A stretch of 64,000 nt of DNA from Prochlorococcus sp. AG-402-K14 (GTDB lineage: Bacteria; Cyanobacteriota; Cyanobacteriia; PCC-6307; Cyanobiaceae). The stretch lies in contig QCIG01000006.1 of NCBI GenBank assembly GCA_003216815.1, forward strand, positions 1-64,000, given 5' to 3'. Within the stretch, counting starts at the first letter, position 1; every line of letters begins with the position of its first letter. Below the pieces are notes generated by a model, which saw nothing but the letters and a program-made list of their open reading frames with translations, was not told the origin of the DNA and did not search any database. This document shows positions 48,907 through 62,037 of this stretch, piece by piece. The translations under genes were made by a program, and so were the position numbers.

Positions 48907-50607
48907 TTATCCTGAGGCTATTGGCTTTTTCCATCCACTACCAAAAGCTTGATTACTTATTTTCAATAAAGGTGGTGCTTGATAACGTTTGAATTCAGCG
49001 TTTTTTAATAAATTGGCTACTTTATTGACAATATTTTTGTCAAATCCTTGCTCTATTAAAACTTCAGTTGGTAAATGCTGTTCAATTAATCCTTTTAGTA
49101 TTGGATCAAGAATGAAATAATCTGGCAAAGAGTCGCTATCTAATTGCTCTGGCCGTAATTCAGCACTGGGAGGTTTATTTCTTATTTCAGAGCTTATGAT
49201 TTCTCCTTTTTTAGGAAGAAAGAATTCATTTCTACACTTTGATGATGATTCACTATCAATCCAATTACATAATTCAAATACACTTGTTTTATAAAGATCT
49301 CCAATTACAGACAAACCCCCATTCATATCTCCGTAAAGGGTGCAATATCCAACGGCTAGTTCTGACTTGTTTCCTGTTGAAAGAAGCAAATGATTTTTTT
49401 GATTTGCTAGAGCCATTAATATTGTCCCTCTAATACGAGATTGAAGATTTTCAGCTGTGATACCAGTTGGTGTCCCCGATGCTGAGTTTGATAAAACATC
49501 ATTAAAACAATCCATTATATTTGAAATAGGAATCGTTTGATGATTTATCCCAAGTCGATTAGCTAATGTTGTTGCATCGTTTATGGATCCTAATGAACTC
49601 CATGGAGATGGCATTAGAATTGCATCAACTTTAGAGTTGCCTAGAGCCGCTACTGCAATCGTTGCTACTAGAGCTGAGTCGATCCCCCCACTTAACCCAA
49701 TAAGGACACTATTGAAATTACATTTTCTTGCATAGTCTTTAACTCCAAGAACTAAAGCTTTGAAAAGAACTTCTTGTGACTTTGGATACGTACGTGATAT
49801 GGATTGTTGTTGCTTCAGCGAAGCTATGTCACACAGAAGAACGGACTCTTTAAAGGCCGGAAGTTCTTGTCTTAACTTACCTTCTCTATTGAGAGTAAAA
49901 CTAGAACCGTCAAAAATCAGCTCATCATTAGCTCCTACTTGATTGACATAGATTACAGGGCATGAAAGACGAATAGCTGCCTTAGCTGCTATTCGTTGGC
50001 GTAATGAACTTTTTGATTGAATAAATGGCGATGCTGAAAGATTGATCAGTAAATCTAACTTTTCTTTTTCTAGAGATTGTATAGGATCTTTTCCTAAGAT
50101 TTTTTCATTTTGTAGCTTTTCCTCTACCCATATATCTTCACAAATAGTTATTCCAATTTTATAAACTTGTTTTTGAAAGTTAAAATTTAAAATACTACTA
50201 CTCTCTGCAGAACGGAAATATCGTTTCTCATCAAAAACATCATAAGTCGGAAGGAGTTGCTTCCTCGCAACGACGTTCCAATCACCTTTTCTTAAAATTA
50301 CAACTGAATTATAGAGTTTAGGAATTTGTAGGTCTTGGGTGGATTCTGCAATACCAATTAATACAGATAAGTTCTTACTAAGAGTATCTAATTTTTTACA
50401 AAGTTTATTTAGAACGTCTTTTTCTTCTTCAAAAAGGCGTGGATTAAATAATAAATCTTTTGGAGGGTAGCCGATAAGAGAAAGCTCTGGTGTTATTACT
50501 AGAGCTACATCCTTGTTTTTGATGCTTTTGCATACTTCAAATATTTTTTCTGCATTACCATCGAGATCTCCAATGATTGGATTAAGTTGAGCTAGGACTA
50601 AGTTCAT
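48907..50607 (-). CDS. nadE: Glutamine-dependent NAD+ synthetase
   Basis: This 566-aa protein fuses two domains. An N-terminal nitrilase-type glutaminase (about 1-260) carries Glu in VITPELSLIGYPP, Lys in ARKQLLPTYDVFDEKRYF and Cys in ITICEDIW. A C-terminal NAD synthase domain begins at VLIGLSGGIDSALVATIAVAALG. It amidates nicotinic acid adenine dinucleotide to NAD using glutamine. It overlaps nadD by 4 bases, placing the last two NAD steps together. Confidence 0.97.
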   Translation of the reverse strand: MNLVLAQLNPIIGDLDGNAEKIFEVCKSIKNKDVALVITPELSLIGYPPKDLLFNPRLFEEEKDVLNKLCKKLDTLSKNLSVLIGIAESTQDLQIPKLYNSVVILRKGDWNVVARKQLLPTYDVFDEKRYFRSAESSSILNFNFQKQVYKIGITICEDIWVEEKLQNEKILGKDPIQSLEKEKLDLLINLSASPFIQSKSSLRQRIAAKAAIRLSCPVIYVNQVGANDELIFDGSSFTLNREGKLRQELPAFKESVLLCDIASLKQQQSISRTYPKSQEVLFKALVLGVKDYARKCNFNSVLIGLSGGIDSALVATIAVAALGNSKVDAILMPSPWSSLGSINDATTLANRLGINHQTIPISNIMDCFNDVLSNSASGTPTGITAENLQSRIRGTILMALANQKNHLLLSTGNKSELAVGYCTLYGDMNGGLSVIGDLYKTSVFELCNWIDSESSSKCRNEFFLPKKGEIISSEIRNKPPSAELRPEQLDSDSLPDYFILDPILKGLIEQHLPTEVLIEQGFDKNIVNKVANLLKNAEFKRYQAPPLLKISNQAFGSGWKKPIASG

Positions 50608-51191
50608 TTTCTCTTATCGGCAAAACCGTATAAATTCTCTTCAAGGAGTGTTGGAATAATCTCTGAGGGAACTAGACTCTCTTGAGGTTTTTCTCTAAAC
50701 TTTGAACTTGATGATTCAGGTATCTTAAAAGGCAATAGCTCAAAGTCTCCTCCAAGTTTTTTAATCTCTTCTAGTTGTTTATTGCTAATTGGCCATCCAT
50801 CTCTAATGGCTATAGCTATTTTTGCTTTATTTAGAACAGATTTAGCATGAAGCCACTTTGGAATTTGAACAGCTAAATCACTACCGATTACAAAACTAAA
50901 ACTTGCTTCAGGCCAGATTTGGAAAGCTTTTTGTAGTGTATGAATAGTTCTAGGACTGCTCAGCTCTTGTACTAGTTCTAATTTAGGATGTGATATTTTT
51001 TTTACAAGAATTCTTAAAAGCTGAGTTCTTTTTAGAAGTGGAATATGATGCTTTTTTTCAGGGTTATCACTTGCCCAAGTGATAACTTTTGGAAAGACTT
51101 TTGTTAGTTCACTTAACAACGCTTGGTGACCAAGCGTTGGTGGATCAGCGCTGGTACCAAATAAGGCTATTGAATTTATTTTCGATTTCAT
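50604..51191 (-). CDS. nadD: Nicotinate-nucleotide adenylyltransferase
   Basis: This 195-aa protein has the nucleotidyltransferase start IALFGTSADPPTLGHQALL, with TxGH in place of the usual HxGH, and FVIGSDLAVQIPKW. The C-terminal SSSKFR corresponds to the ISSTxIR motif. It adenylates nicotinate mononucleotide to deamido-NAD. Four-base overlaps join it to the GTPase upstream and nadE downstream, confirming the role. Confidence 0.9.
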   Translation of the reverse strand: MKSKINSIALFGTSADPPTLGHQALLSELTKVFPKVITWASDNPEKKHHIPLLKRTQLLRILVKKISHPKLELVQELSSPRTIHTLQKAFQIWPEASFSFVIGSDLAVQIPKWLHAKSVLNKAKIAIAIRDGWPISNKQLEEIKKLGGDFELLPFKIPESSSSKFREKPQESLVPSEIIPTLLEENLYGFADKRK

Positions 51192-52510
51192 GGTAATAAA
51201 AAATTTTTATTTTTGTTGGTATTTAATGCAAGCAATCTTAGATCTCCAAGCATGATTCTTAAGTGTGTATTTTTTTTGAGAAGATATTTCAACATTTTTC
51301 GAGGTCGACCATCTTTCCTTGTTGTTCCAACTAGAAATTTATAAGCTGCGAGACGACCTATGAGCTTTGTTGTATGAATAGCTAGAGCTGCTTGAACAAT
51401 AGCTATAAGAGCAGTAGGCGTAAGGCTTAATCCACCAGTCAATGGTGCAGCAAGGATAAATATTTGCTTGAGAATATTTAAAGTGAATTGGATCCCTATA
51501 TGTGAACCCACAAGTAATGAGTTTTGTAAACTAAGTTTTTTCACTAATTCTCTTGCTGAGGGACCACCCACTTCTAATCCATACAATTTACTTAATTGGA
51601 TAAGAAGGGCACTATCAAAAGCTAGACCAGTAAAAAGGTCAATCATTACAAAGGGATTAATTGCTACTCCAGAAGCTTTTAAAGCAGCATACTTACCTAT
51701 TAAAATTTGCGCTTCTTCTTTCTTTTTTTGCAATCGATGCTCCTTAAGTAATATGTAAAGTTGGTCTGCAACTCTGAGGCTATTGATGCAAAGAAGTAAT
51801 TCACCACTTTGATTAATAATATCTGTAAGCTCTCTTTTGAAAACGCCTACTTTAGGCATTTTTTGCTCACTTCTAATAGTACCATCTTGTTTTATTTTTG
51901 CTTCTCTTGGGGAAGATGATGCTAGGGAAATTTTGATCTTTTGTTTGTAAAATGATAATTTTTTATGGATACTCGATAGAATTAATTTCGCTTCTTTTTC
52001 ACTCCATTGGTCACAACGATTTAATACTATAAGTATAGGTTTTTTATGCTTTAGAAGTGCTTTTATGGTGTCTAAATCAATTTGGTTTAAGTCACTGTCA
52101 ATTACAAAAAGAATTAAATCTGTGTCTAATAAGTAATCAAAATTTAACTCATCATTATTAGAATTATTTATTTCATCAATACCTGGATAGTCAAATAATG
52201 CAACCTTATTTAAATTTTTAAAATTTTTTTTCCAATTATAAGATTTAATTGTCTTTGTATTTCCATTGACTATATCTGTTGGGAATATTTGCTTTTCGAT
52301 TAATGCATTTAAAAGGCTTGATTTCCCAACTCCTACACGTCCATATACTGATATCTGTAGTTCTTTCTTCTCTAATTTTTTTATTCTAGAATTAAGTTGA
52401 TTTAAAATGTGTTCAAACTTTGTTCTCTCGTAATTTGTAAGATTTAAGTTCTTTCCCCATTGAGTAAGTAAAATTTTACATTTTGTAGGTATGTCTCTTT
52501 CTTTAATCAT
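51188..52510 (-). CDS. GTPase with C-terminal DUF697-like membrane region
   Basis: This 440-aa protein has a GTPase domain: G1 GRVGVGKSSLLNAL, G3 DYPGIDE and G4 NRCD (a variant of NKxD). Its C-terminal half contains hydrophobic stretches (FVMIDLFTGLAFDSALLIQLSKLYG, IFILAAPLTGGLSLTPTALIAIVQAALA) and looks like the DUF697 domain found in Era-related GTPases. Function is unknown. It is locked by 4-base overlaps between the CNNM-like gene and nadD. Confidence 0.88.
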   Translation of the reverse strand: MIKERDIPTKCKILLTQWGKNLNLTNYERTKFEHILNQLNSRIKKLEKKELQISVYGRVGVGKSSLLNALIEKQIFPTDIVNGNTKTIKSYNWKKNFKNLNKVALFDYPGIDEINNSNNDELNFDYLLDTDLILFVIDSDLNQIDLDTIKALLKHKKPILIVLNRCDQWSEKEAKLILSSIHKKLSFYKQKIKISLASSSPREAKIKQDGTIRSEQKMPKVGVFKRELTDIINQSGELLLCINSLRVADQLYILLKEHRLQKKKEEAQILIGKYAALKASGVAINPFVMIDLFTGLAFDSALLIQLSKLYGLEVGGPSARELVKKLSLQNSLLVGSHIGIQFTLNILKQIFILAAPLTGGLSLTPTALIAIVQAALAIHTTKLIGRLAAYKFLVGTTRKDGRPRKMLKYLLKKNTHLRIMLGDLRLLALNTNKNKNFLLP

Positions 52511-53499
52511 TTATTAGATTTCCTCCACCAACCTGCTAAAACTGCCAATACAGCTTCTGCCCCTATTAGACCTACGAATCCTCCAAATTCGTCTACCACA
52601 ACTCTTACACCATTCTTATCTTCATTAAAGCCAAGAAGTAGTCTATCTACTCGAATCATTTCGGGTACAAATTCCACATTCTCGCTTAGCTCGTATGGCG
52701 TCAGATGAGAGTCTCCTCTAAGTAAAGAAGTTAATAGCTTTTCACGGTTGGCAACTCCAACGACTTTATCTACTTCTTCACCTAATACTACCCACCATGT
52801 TGAGTTGTTGTCTAACAAGTTTGCTCTGACCGATTGCAGTGACACTCTTCCTGGGAGTGTTGGAGCAGCGACTCTTGGAGTCATAAGATCTTTTGCGGTA
52901 AGATCATTTAATTGGAAAACTTTGGATATCATTGCAGCTTCGTCTGCTTCTATTTGACCTATTTGAGATCCAAGTTTAGCCATCTGCCTGATTTCTTCTT
53001 CATCCGTTGTGAGTTCGCTCTTCGCAGTTATAACTGGAAGTAGACGTTCAAGACATACCAGCAATGGTCGCATGATTATACTTAGGAAATCAAGAATAGG
53101 AGCACTGGTTAAGCTGATTTGCAATGCAAGTCTTGTACCAAGAGCTTTGGGTAAAATCTCTCCAAGAAGTAAAACAAGAATGGTCAGGCCAATAGAAAAT
53201 ATTGGCATTAAATATCCGATTCTATTTTGAAATATGAAACTTGCGTAGCTACCAACCATCAAACTTCCAAAAATATTGAAACTGTTATTGGCAATTGTTA
53301 CTACAGTCAAAGTCCTTCCAAGTCTGTGTCGTAATTTTTCTAATCTTCTAGCTCCTAGTATTTTTGGACTCCTACTGGCTAGCTCATGTACACGTAATGG
53401 GTTGACAGCCAGCAATGCTGCTTCTACGCCTGAGCACATTGCAGAACCTATTAAAACAACCACAACAAGAGCAGTTAAGATCAGAATGTCTTGGCTCAT
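52507..53499 (-). CDS. CNNM/HlyC-type protein: DUF21 membrane domain plus CBS pair
   Basis: This 330-aa protein opens with a DUF21 domain of three or four helices (ILILTALVVVVLIGSAMCSGVEAALLAVNP..., YLMPIFSIGLTILVLLLGEILPKALGTRLA). A CBS pair follows from about residue 205 (LMTPRVAAPTLPG...VRVVVDEFGGFVGLIGAE). It lacks the C-terminal CorC/HlyC domain usual in longer relatives of about 430 aa. Family members are linked to magnesium or cobalt transport. It is the first gene of the four-gene NAD operon. Confidence 0.9.
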   Translation of the reverse strand: MSQDILILTALVVVVLIGSAMCSGVEAALLAVNPLRVHELASRSPKILGARRLEKLRHRLGRTLTVVTIANNSFNIFGSLMVGSYASFIFQNRIGYLMPIFSIGLTILVLLLGEILPKALGTRLALQISLTSAPILDFLSIIMRPLLVCLERLLPVITAKSELTTDEEEIRQMAKLGSQIGQIEADEAAMISKVFQLNDLTAKDLMTPRVAAPTLPGRVSLQSVRANLLDNNSTWWVVLGEEVDKVVGVANREKLLTSLLRGDSHLTPYELSENVEFVPEMIRVDRLLLGFNEDKNGVRVVVDEFGGFVGLIGAEAVLAVLAGWWRKSNK

Positions 53500-53595
53500 C
53501 CGCTAGAGAATTTTTAAAGAGTAAGGATCTTTTGCTCTTATTTTTCCACTAAGTTAGTTCTCTTGCCATCCTTAAGAGTAAATAGGAGTATTTTT

Positions 53596-54915
53596 GTGGC
53601 TGATTCAAGCATCTTTAGTCGGCGAAGAAACATATTTTTGTCACATTTAGGTTCTTTTGCGGCCATTATCCCTGCTGCAGAATTAGTTACACATCATGCA
53701 GATTGTGAGTATCCCTTCAGGCAAAATAGCGATTTTTGGTATTTAACTGGTTTTGATGAACCAAATGCAGTTGCTCTGTTTTTGCCGCATAAACCGAAGG
53801 GGGAACAATATGTACTATTCGTTTTACCTAAGGAGTCGGCTGCTGAAGTTTGGACAGGATTTAGATGGGGAACAAAAGGCGTTTTAGATAATTTTGATGT
53901 TGATAAATCTCATTCTTTGAATGAGTTGCCAAGCCTATTGCCAAATTATTTAGAGGGAGCGGAAGGAATTGCTTTTCGAGTTGGTAAACATCCAAATTTG
54001 GAGCCTTTGGTTTTAAAAACTTGGTCTGAACATTTACATAAACTTCCAAGGAGTGGGTTTACTCCATTTTCAATGATTGCACCTTGCCCAATACTTCATG
54101 ATATGAGACTTCGTAAGGATGATTTTGAAATAGAAAGGATGCGTATTGCATCAAGAATTTCGGCAGATGCTCATGAATTAGTTAGAAAATTTACCCGTCC
54201 AGGGATGAATGAGAGAGATTTACAAGCTCAAATAGAAAAATACTTTCTTGAAAAGGGAACTAGAGGACCTGCTTATGGCTCTATAGTTGCTTCAGGAGAT
54301 AATGCATGTGTTCTTCATTACACGGCAAATAATTCAAAAATTAAGAATGGAGACCTCGTTTTAATAGATGCAGGTTGCTCTTTAGATGATTATTACAATG
54401 GTGATATCACAAGAACATTTCCAGCTAATGGAAGATTTTCTGAAGAGCAAAAAGCTTTATATGAAATTATTCTCATAGCTCAAGAAGCCGCAATTGGCTG
54501 TGTTCGCCCGGGAGATAATGCTGAGAATGTTCATAATACCGCTTTAAAACATCTCGTTGAGGGTTTAATTGATATTGGCTTGCTTGTTGGCAACGTAGAT
54601 TCGATTATCGAACAAGAAGCATACTCTCATTTATATATGCATAGAACAGGTCATTGGTTAGGCCTAGATGTTCATGATGTTGGTGCATACAGGCTAGGGG
54701 ACTATCATTTAAATCTAGAACCTGGGATGGTTTTAACAGTTGAACCAGGTATTTACATCAGTGATAGGTTGCCAGTGCCAAATGGACAGCCCGAAATAGA
54801 CGAAAGATGGAAGGGTATTGGAATTCGTATAGAGGATGATGTGCTTGTAACAAAAGATTCTTCTGAAATACTTAGTTGTAATGCAGCTAAGTCTTTGATT
54901 GATTTGGAAGATTGA
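53596..54915 (+). CDS. pepP: Xaa-Pro aminopeptidase
   Basis: I start at the GTG of VADSSIFSRRRN, 11 codons inside the track start, because AGGAG lies 7-8 bases upstream; the product is 439 aa. It has an N-terminal domain (SHLGSFAAIIPAAELVTHHADCEYPFRQNSDFWYLTGFDEP) and a pita-bread metallopeptidase domain. The metal ligands lie in LIDAGCSLDDYYNGDITRTF, HRTGHWLGLDVHD, TVEPGIYI and GIRIEDDV. It removes N-terminal residues before proline. Confidence 0.95.
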   Translation: MADSSIFSRRRNIFLSHLGSFAAIIPAAELVTHHADCEYPFRQNSDFWYLTGFDEPNAVALFLPHKPKGEQYVLFVLPKESAAEVWTGFRWGTKGVLDNFDVDKSHSLNELPSLLPNYLEGAEGIAFRVGKHPNLEPLVLKTWSEHLHKLPRSGFTPFSMIAPCPILHDMRLRKDDFEIERMRIASRISADAHELVRKFTRPGMNERDLQAQIEKYFLEKGTRGPAYGSIVASGDNACVLHYTANNSKIKNGDLVLIDAGCSLDDYYNGDITRTFPANGRFSEEQKALYEIILIAQEAAIGCVRPGDNAENVHNTALKHLVEGLIDIGLLVGNVDSIIEQEAYSHLYMHRTGHWLGLDVHDVGAYRLGDYHLNLEPGMVLTVEPGIYISDRLPVPNGQPEIDERWKGIGIRIEDDVLVTKDSSEILSCNAAKSLIDLED

Positions 54916-55100
54916 TTAAATATATTTTTAGTAATTTTCTTTGAAACCTGAACAATTTAAAGTTCAAAAGTTTAATAAATTGATTCTAATGTTTTTCGCC
55001 TAAAATATTGTCGTTATTATCGAAAAGTAGAAAACCTTTTGGATTCCATCTCTAGTAATTCAAATAAGTCCTAATTCCTGTTAAGTTAGATATTCGTTAG

Positions 55101-55617
<517 letters not shown>

Positions 55618-55619
<2 letters not shown>

Positions 55620-55656
55620 AAAAATCCTTGAGCAAACACATCGCTCAAGGAAAAAA
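55618..55656 (-). terminator. Rho-independent terminator of the atpDC operon
   Basis: TCCTTGAGC (55625-55633) pairs perfectly with GCTCAAGGA (55643-55651) around a 9-base loop. On the minus strand the stem is followed by a run of seven T (A-run 55618-55624 on the plus strand). It therefore ends the atpD-atpC transcript, overlapping the end of the PSRP-3 gene. Confidence 0.85.
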
Positions 55657-55670
55657 TATCAAAATCTAAT

Positions 55671-56078
55671 TTAATTTGATTTTGATGCCTGAAACCAAGC
55701 TTTAGCTTTGTTCAAAGTTTCTTGAGCTTTGATTTTTTCAGGTTTATTTTTCTTATCCTCAGCTTTGCTTAGATCATTTTTTGCTTGCTCTAATTCAGCC
55801 TCAGCTTTAACTGAATCAATATTTTTCCCCATCTCAGCTTTGTTTACTAAAACTGTAACTTCATTAGCTTCAACCTCTGCAAAACCTCCAGTTAAGGCAA
55901 TTGAGTCCCAATTGCCGTTTTTTAAAACCCTTAATACACCAAAATCAATAGCAGTAACCATTGATATGTGACCGGGTAAAACTCCCAAGAGTCCTGTAGT
56001 GCTTGGAAGTATTATTTCATCAGCAGTATCATCATATACACTCTGATCAGGAGCAAGAACTCGGAGAGTTAGAGACAT
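55671..56078 (-). CDS. atpC: ATP synthase subunit epsilon
   Basis: This 135-aa protein has the epsilon beta-sandwich (MSLTLRVLAPDQSVYDDTADEIILPSTTGLLGVLPGHISMVTAIDFG) and a C-terminal helical pair. It couples the rotor to F1 and can inhibit ATP hydrolysis. It lies 53 bases after atpD. It is named atpE in cyanobacterial nomenclature. Confidence 0.96.
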   Translation of the reverse strand: MSLTLRVLAPDQSVYDDTADEIILPSTTGLLGVLPGHISMVTAIDFGVLRVLKNGNWDSIALTGGFAEVEANEVTVLVNKAEMGKNIDSVKAEAELEQAKNDLSKAEDKKNKPEKIKAQETLNKAKAWFQASKSN

Positions 56079-56131
56079 TTCTTAAGGATTTAGAAAAACG
56101 ATGAGTGAAGTTAATTGAACAAACAAAATAT

Positions 56132-57652
<1,521 letters not shown>

Positions 57653-57780
57653 CTAAGACTACCACTTCACAGGCATTTTTTTTAAGTGTTCGGTCAACCG
57701 CACAGAATAAATGTGGTCTTGAGCCTACTTAGATGCATAAATTAATACCGTTGGTAATGAGTAATACTCTTTATCGAGCG

Positions 57781-57803
57781 GCGCTACGCGCTTTTTTGTT
57801 TTT
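57781..57803 (+). promoter_or_regulatory. Terminator-like hairpin in the groES leader
   Basis: GCGC-TAC-GCGC is immediately followed by TTTTTTGTTTTT, ending 18 bases before the groES ATG. It looks like a short intrinsic terminator inside the leader. The stem has only four pairs, so efficiency is uncertain; it may be an attenuator or simply a leader hairpin. Confidence 0.45.
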
Positions 57804-57821
57804 CTGCTACTGCATTAATTT

Positions 57822-58133
57822 ATGGCAGCTGTATCACTCAGCGTCTCCACTGTTAAGCCACTTGGAGATCGTGTATTTGTAAAAGTTTCTGAATCAGAAG
57901 AGAAGACAGCGGGAGGCATATTGCTTCCCGACACAGCAAAAGAGAAACCTCAAGTCGGTGAAGTTGCCCAGGTTGGTCCTGGAAAGCGTAACGAAGATGG
58001 TTCTCGTCAATCTCCTGAAGTAAGTGTTGGAGACAAGGTTCTCTACAGTAAGTACGCAGGTACTGATATCAAACTTGGCAGTGATGAATATGTTCTTTTA
58101 TCAGAAAAAGACATTTTAGCTGTCGTTAATTAA
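57822..58133 (+). CDS. groES: Co-chaperonin GroES
   Basis: This 103-aa protein has the GroES pattern [44 protein letters not shown] and the mobile loop within it. It caps GroEL. A CIRCE operator (TTAGCACTC-N9-GAGTGCTAA) is not seen upstream, and groEL follows after 66 bases. Confidence 0.98.
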
Positions 58134-58199
58134 AACTCAGCTTCTTTAGCTGCAGTCCAAACCAAAAAAACTTTTCGAAATCAAAGGAAATCGCCTCTT

Positions 58200-59837
58200 A
58201 TGGCTAAGCGCATTATTTACAACGAGCAAGCCCGCCGTGCACTCGAGCGAGGTATTGACATTTTGGCTGAATCAGTCGCAGTGACTTTAGGACCTAAAGG
58301 TCGTAATGTTGTTCTAGAGAAAAAGTTTGGTGCACCTCAAATAATCAATGATGGTGTAACAATTGCTAAGGAAATAGAACTTGAAGATCACATAGAGAAC
58401 ACTGGGGTGGCTCTTATTCGTCAAGCTGCCTCAAAAACAAACGATGCTGCTGGTGATGGAACAACCACTGCTACTGTCCTTGCCCATGCAATGGTAAAAG
58501 CTGGTTTGAAAAATGTTGCTGCTGGTGCAAATGCAATTACCCTTAAAAAAGGAATTGACAAAGCAACCGATTTTTTAGTTGAGAAAATAAAAGATCATTC
58601 CAAACCCATAAGTGATAGTAATGCAATTGCTCAGTGCGGAACTATTGCTGCTGGTAATGATGATGAAGTTGGGAAAATGATTGCAGATGCAATGGATAAA
58701 GTTGGCAAAGAAGGAGTTATTTCTCTAGAAGAAGGCAAATCAATGACCACTGAGTTAGAGGTCACTGAAGGAATGCGTTTTGACAAGGGATATATTTCTC
58801 CTTACTTTGCTACTGATACTGAGAGAATGGAAGCAGTATTGGATGATCCTTACATACTACTAACTGACAAAAAAATTGGTTTAGTTCAGGATCTTGTTCC
58901 TGTTTTAGAGCAAGTTGCTAAAACAGGTAAGCCTCTTCTAATTATTGCTGAAGATATTGAAAAAGAAGCTTTGGCAACATTGGTGGTAAATAGGCTAAGG
59001 GGGGTGTTAAACGTTGCAGCAGTTAAAGCTCCTGGTTTTGGTGATCGCAGAAAAGCGATGCTTGAAGATATGGCTGTTTTAACTAATGGTCAACTTATAA
59101 CTGAGGATGCAGGATTGAAGCTTGAGAATGCCACTCTCGATATGCTTGGAACTTCAAGGAGAGTGACAATTAACAAGGATACTTCCACAATTGTTGCTGA
59201 AGGCAATGAAGTAGCAGTAAATGCTAGGTGTGAACAAATCAAGAAACAGATGGATGAAACTGATTCAACCTATGATAAAGAAAAGCTTCAAGAAAGGTTA
59301 GCTAAGCTATCTGGTGGCGTAGCTGTAGTGAAGGTAGGAGCAGCAACTGAGACTGAGATGAAAGATAAGAAACTACGCCTAGAAGATGCAATTAACGCAA
59401 CTAAAGCGGCAGTTGAAGAAGGAATTGTTCCTGGTGGTGGAACGACACTTGCTCATTTGGCGCCCGCGCTGGGTGATTGGTCATCAGCTAATCTTTCAGG
59501 AGAGGAATTAATTGGAGCAAATATTGTTGAGGCTGCTCTTACTTCTCCATTAATGCGTATAGCTGAGAATGCAGGGGCTAATGGAGCAGTTGTTGCCGAG
59601 AATGTTAAATCCAAGCCAGTTAACGATGGTTACAATGCTGCAACTGGTGAATATGTAGATATGCTTTCTGCTGGGATTGTAGATCCAGCAAAGGTGACTC
59701 GTTCAGGCTTGCAAAATGCTGCATCAATAGCAGGAATGGTTCTTACGACTGAATGTATAGTTGCTGATTTACCTGAGAAGAAAGATGGGGCCCCCTCTGC
59801 TGGGGCAGGTGGTATGGGTGGTGATTTTGATTACTAA
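58200..59837 (+). CDS. groEL: Chaperonin GroEL
   Basis: This 545-aa protein matches GroEL over its full length: [19 protein letters not shown], the ATP-site [29 protein letters not shown] and [15 protein letters not shown]. The C-terminal tail is [11 protein letters not shown], a Gly-rich ending as in GroEL1 copies paired with groES. A strong terminator follows. Confidence 0.99.
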   Translation: MAKRIIYNEQARRALERGIDILAESVAVTLGPKGRNVVLEKKFGAPQIINDGVTIAKEIELEDHIENTGVALIRQAASKTNDAAGDGTTTATVLAHAMVKAGLKNVAAGANAITLKKGIDKATDFLVEKIKDHSKPISDSNAIAQCGTIAAGNDDEVGKMIADAMDKVGKEGVISLEEGKSMTTELEVTEGMRFDKGYISPYFATDTERMEAVLDDPYILLTDKKIGLVQDLVPVLEQVAKTGKPLLIIAEDIEKEALATLVVNRLRGVLNVAAVKAPGFGDRRKAMLEDMAVLTNGQLITEDAGLKLENATLDMLGTSRRVTINKDTSTIVAEGNEVAVNARCEQIKKQMDETDSTYDKEKLQERLAKLSGGVAVVKVGAATETEMKDKKLRLEDAINATKAAVEEGIVPGGGTTLAHLAPALGDWSSANLSGEELIGANIVEAALTSPLMRIAENAGANGAVVAENVKSKPVNDGYNAATGEYVDMLSAGIVDPAKVTRSGLQNAASIAGMVLTTECIVADLPEKKDGAPSAGAGGMGGDFDY

Positions 59838-59866
59838 TTCCTAGCTTGATTTCTGATCATTCAAAG

Positions 59867-59906
59867 AAATGAAGAGACTGCAATATTGCAATCTCTTCAT
59901 TTTTTT
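59867..59906 (+). terminator. Rho-independent terminator of groESL
   Basis: AAATGAAGAGA (59867-59877) pairs perfectly with TCTCTTCATTT (59892-59902). The interior GCAAT/ATTGC can extend the stem, and a T-run (59900-59906) follows. It lies 29 bases after the groEL stop. Confidence 0.9.
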
Positions 59907-60006
59907 ATTTAGAAAGAAGTCCATATACTTTTTTCTAATTAATAGACTTTATTTTGAAAAATATCTTTTAAGGTTTAACAAAAACGCGAGAGTTGAAAAT
60001 CAAAAT

Positions 60007-60237
60007 TTATTTTAACCATCCTGCACTAAGAATAATAGCAAGAGTTAAAAATAAGATAAGACATGACCAAGTTGCTTTGTTTAATGTTGATTCAGCACTG
60101 CTTGCACTTGTAAACATTGAACTTCCGCTTGATGCTAGTCCTCCCATGCCATCACCTTTTGGGCTATGAAGAAGAACTAATAAAATGAGAAAAATTCCTG
60201 AGATTGCCCATGCCCAAGATAAAAAAGGAATGATCAT
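60007..60237 (-). CDS. secG: Preprotein translocase subunit SecG
   Basis: This 76-aa protein has two membrane helices (FLSWAWAISGIFLILLVLLHSPKG and TWSCLILFLTLAIILSAGWL) around the SecG loop GDGMGGLASSGSSMFTSASSAESTLNKAT. SecG assists SecYE in protein export. It lies 13 bases after gpmI, the common cyanobacterial order. Confidence 0.93.
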   Translation of the reverse strand: MIIPFLSWAWAISGIFLILLVLLHSPKGDGMGGLASSGSSMFTSASSAESTLNKATWSCLILFLTLAIILSAGWLK

Positions 60238-60250
60238 TTGTTTCTATTTC

Positions 60251-61876
<1,626 letters not shown>

Positions 61877-62037
61877 TCAAAGAAAATTTTTCTTTTGATG
61901 GTTTTCTTTCGTATTAAATTACTTCCTAATTGGTAAAGAGGCTAATACTTTGATGTTTGGTTAGCTTTTCCTTATTAGATTAAAAAAGTATTTCAGTTAT
62001 TCCTAAGAAAAACTAAAATTTTTAGGACATTTAAAAT

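Noticed and set aside
50604-51191. NadD missing the first active-site His (TLGH rather than HLGH)
   Set aside because: T/HxGH is an accepted form of the nucleotidyltransferase motif, and the operon with nadE supports normal function.
57758-57880. 40-codon ORF (MSNTLYRAALRAF...) overlapping the groES start out of frame
   Set aside because: It crosses the terminator-like hairpin and groES coding sequence and has no ribosome-binding site; chance in short leader.
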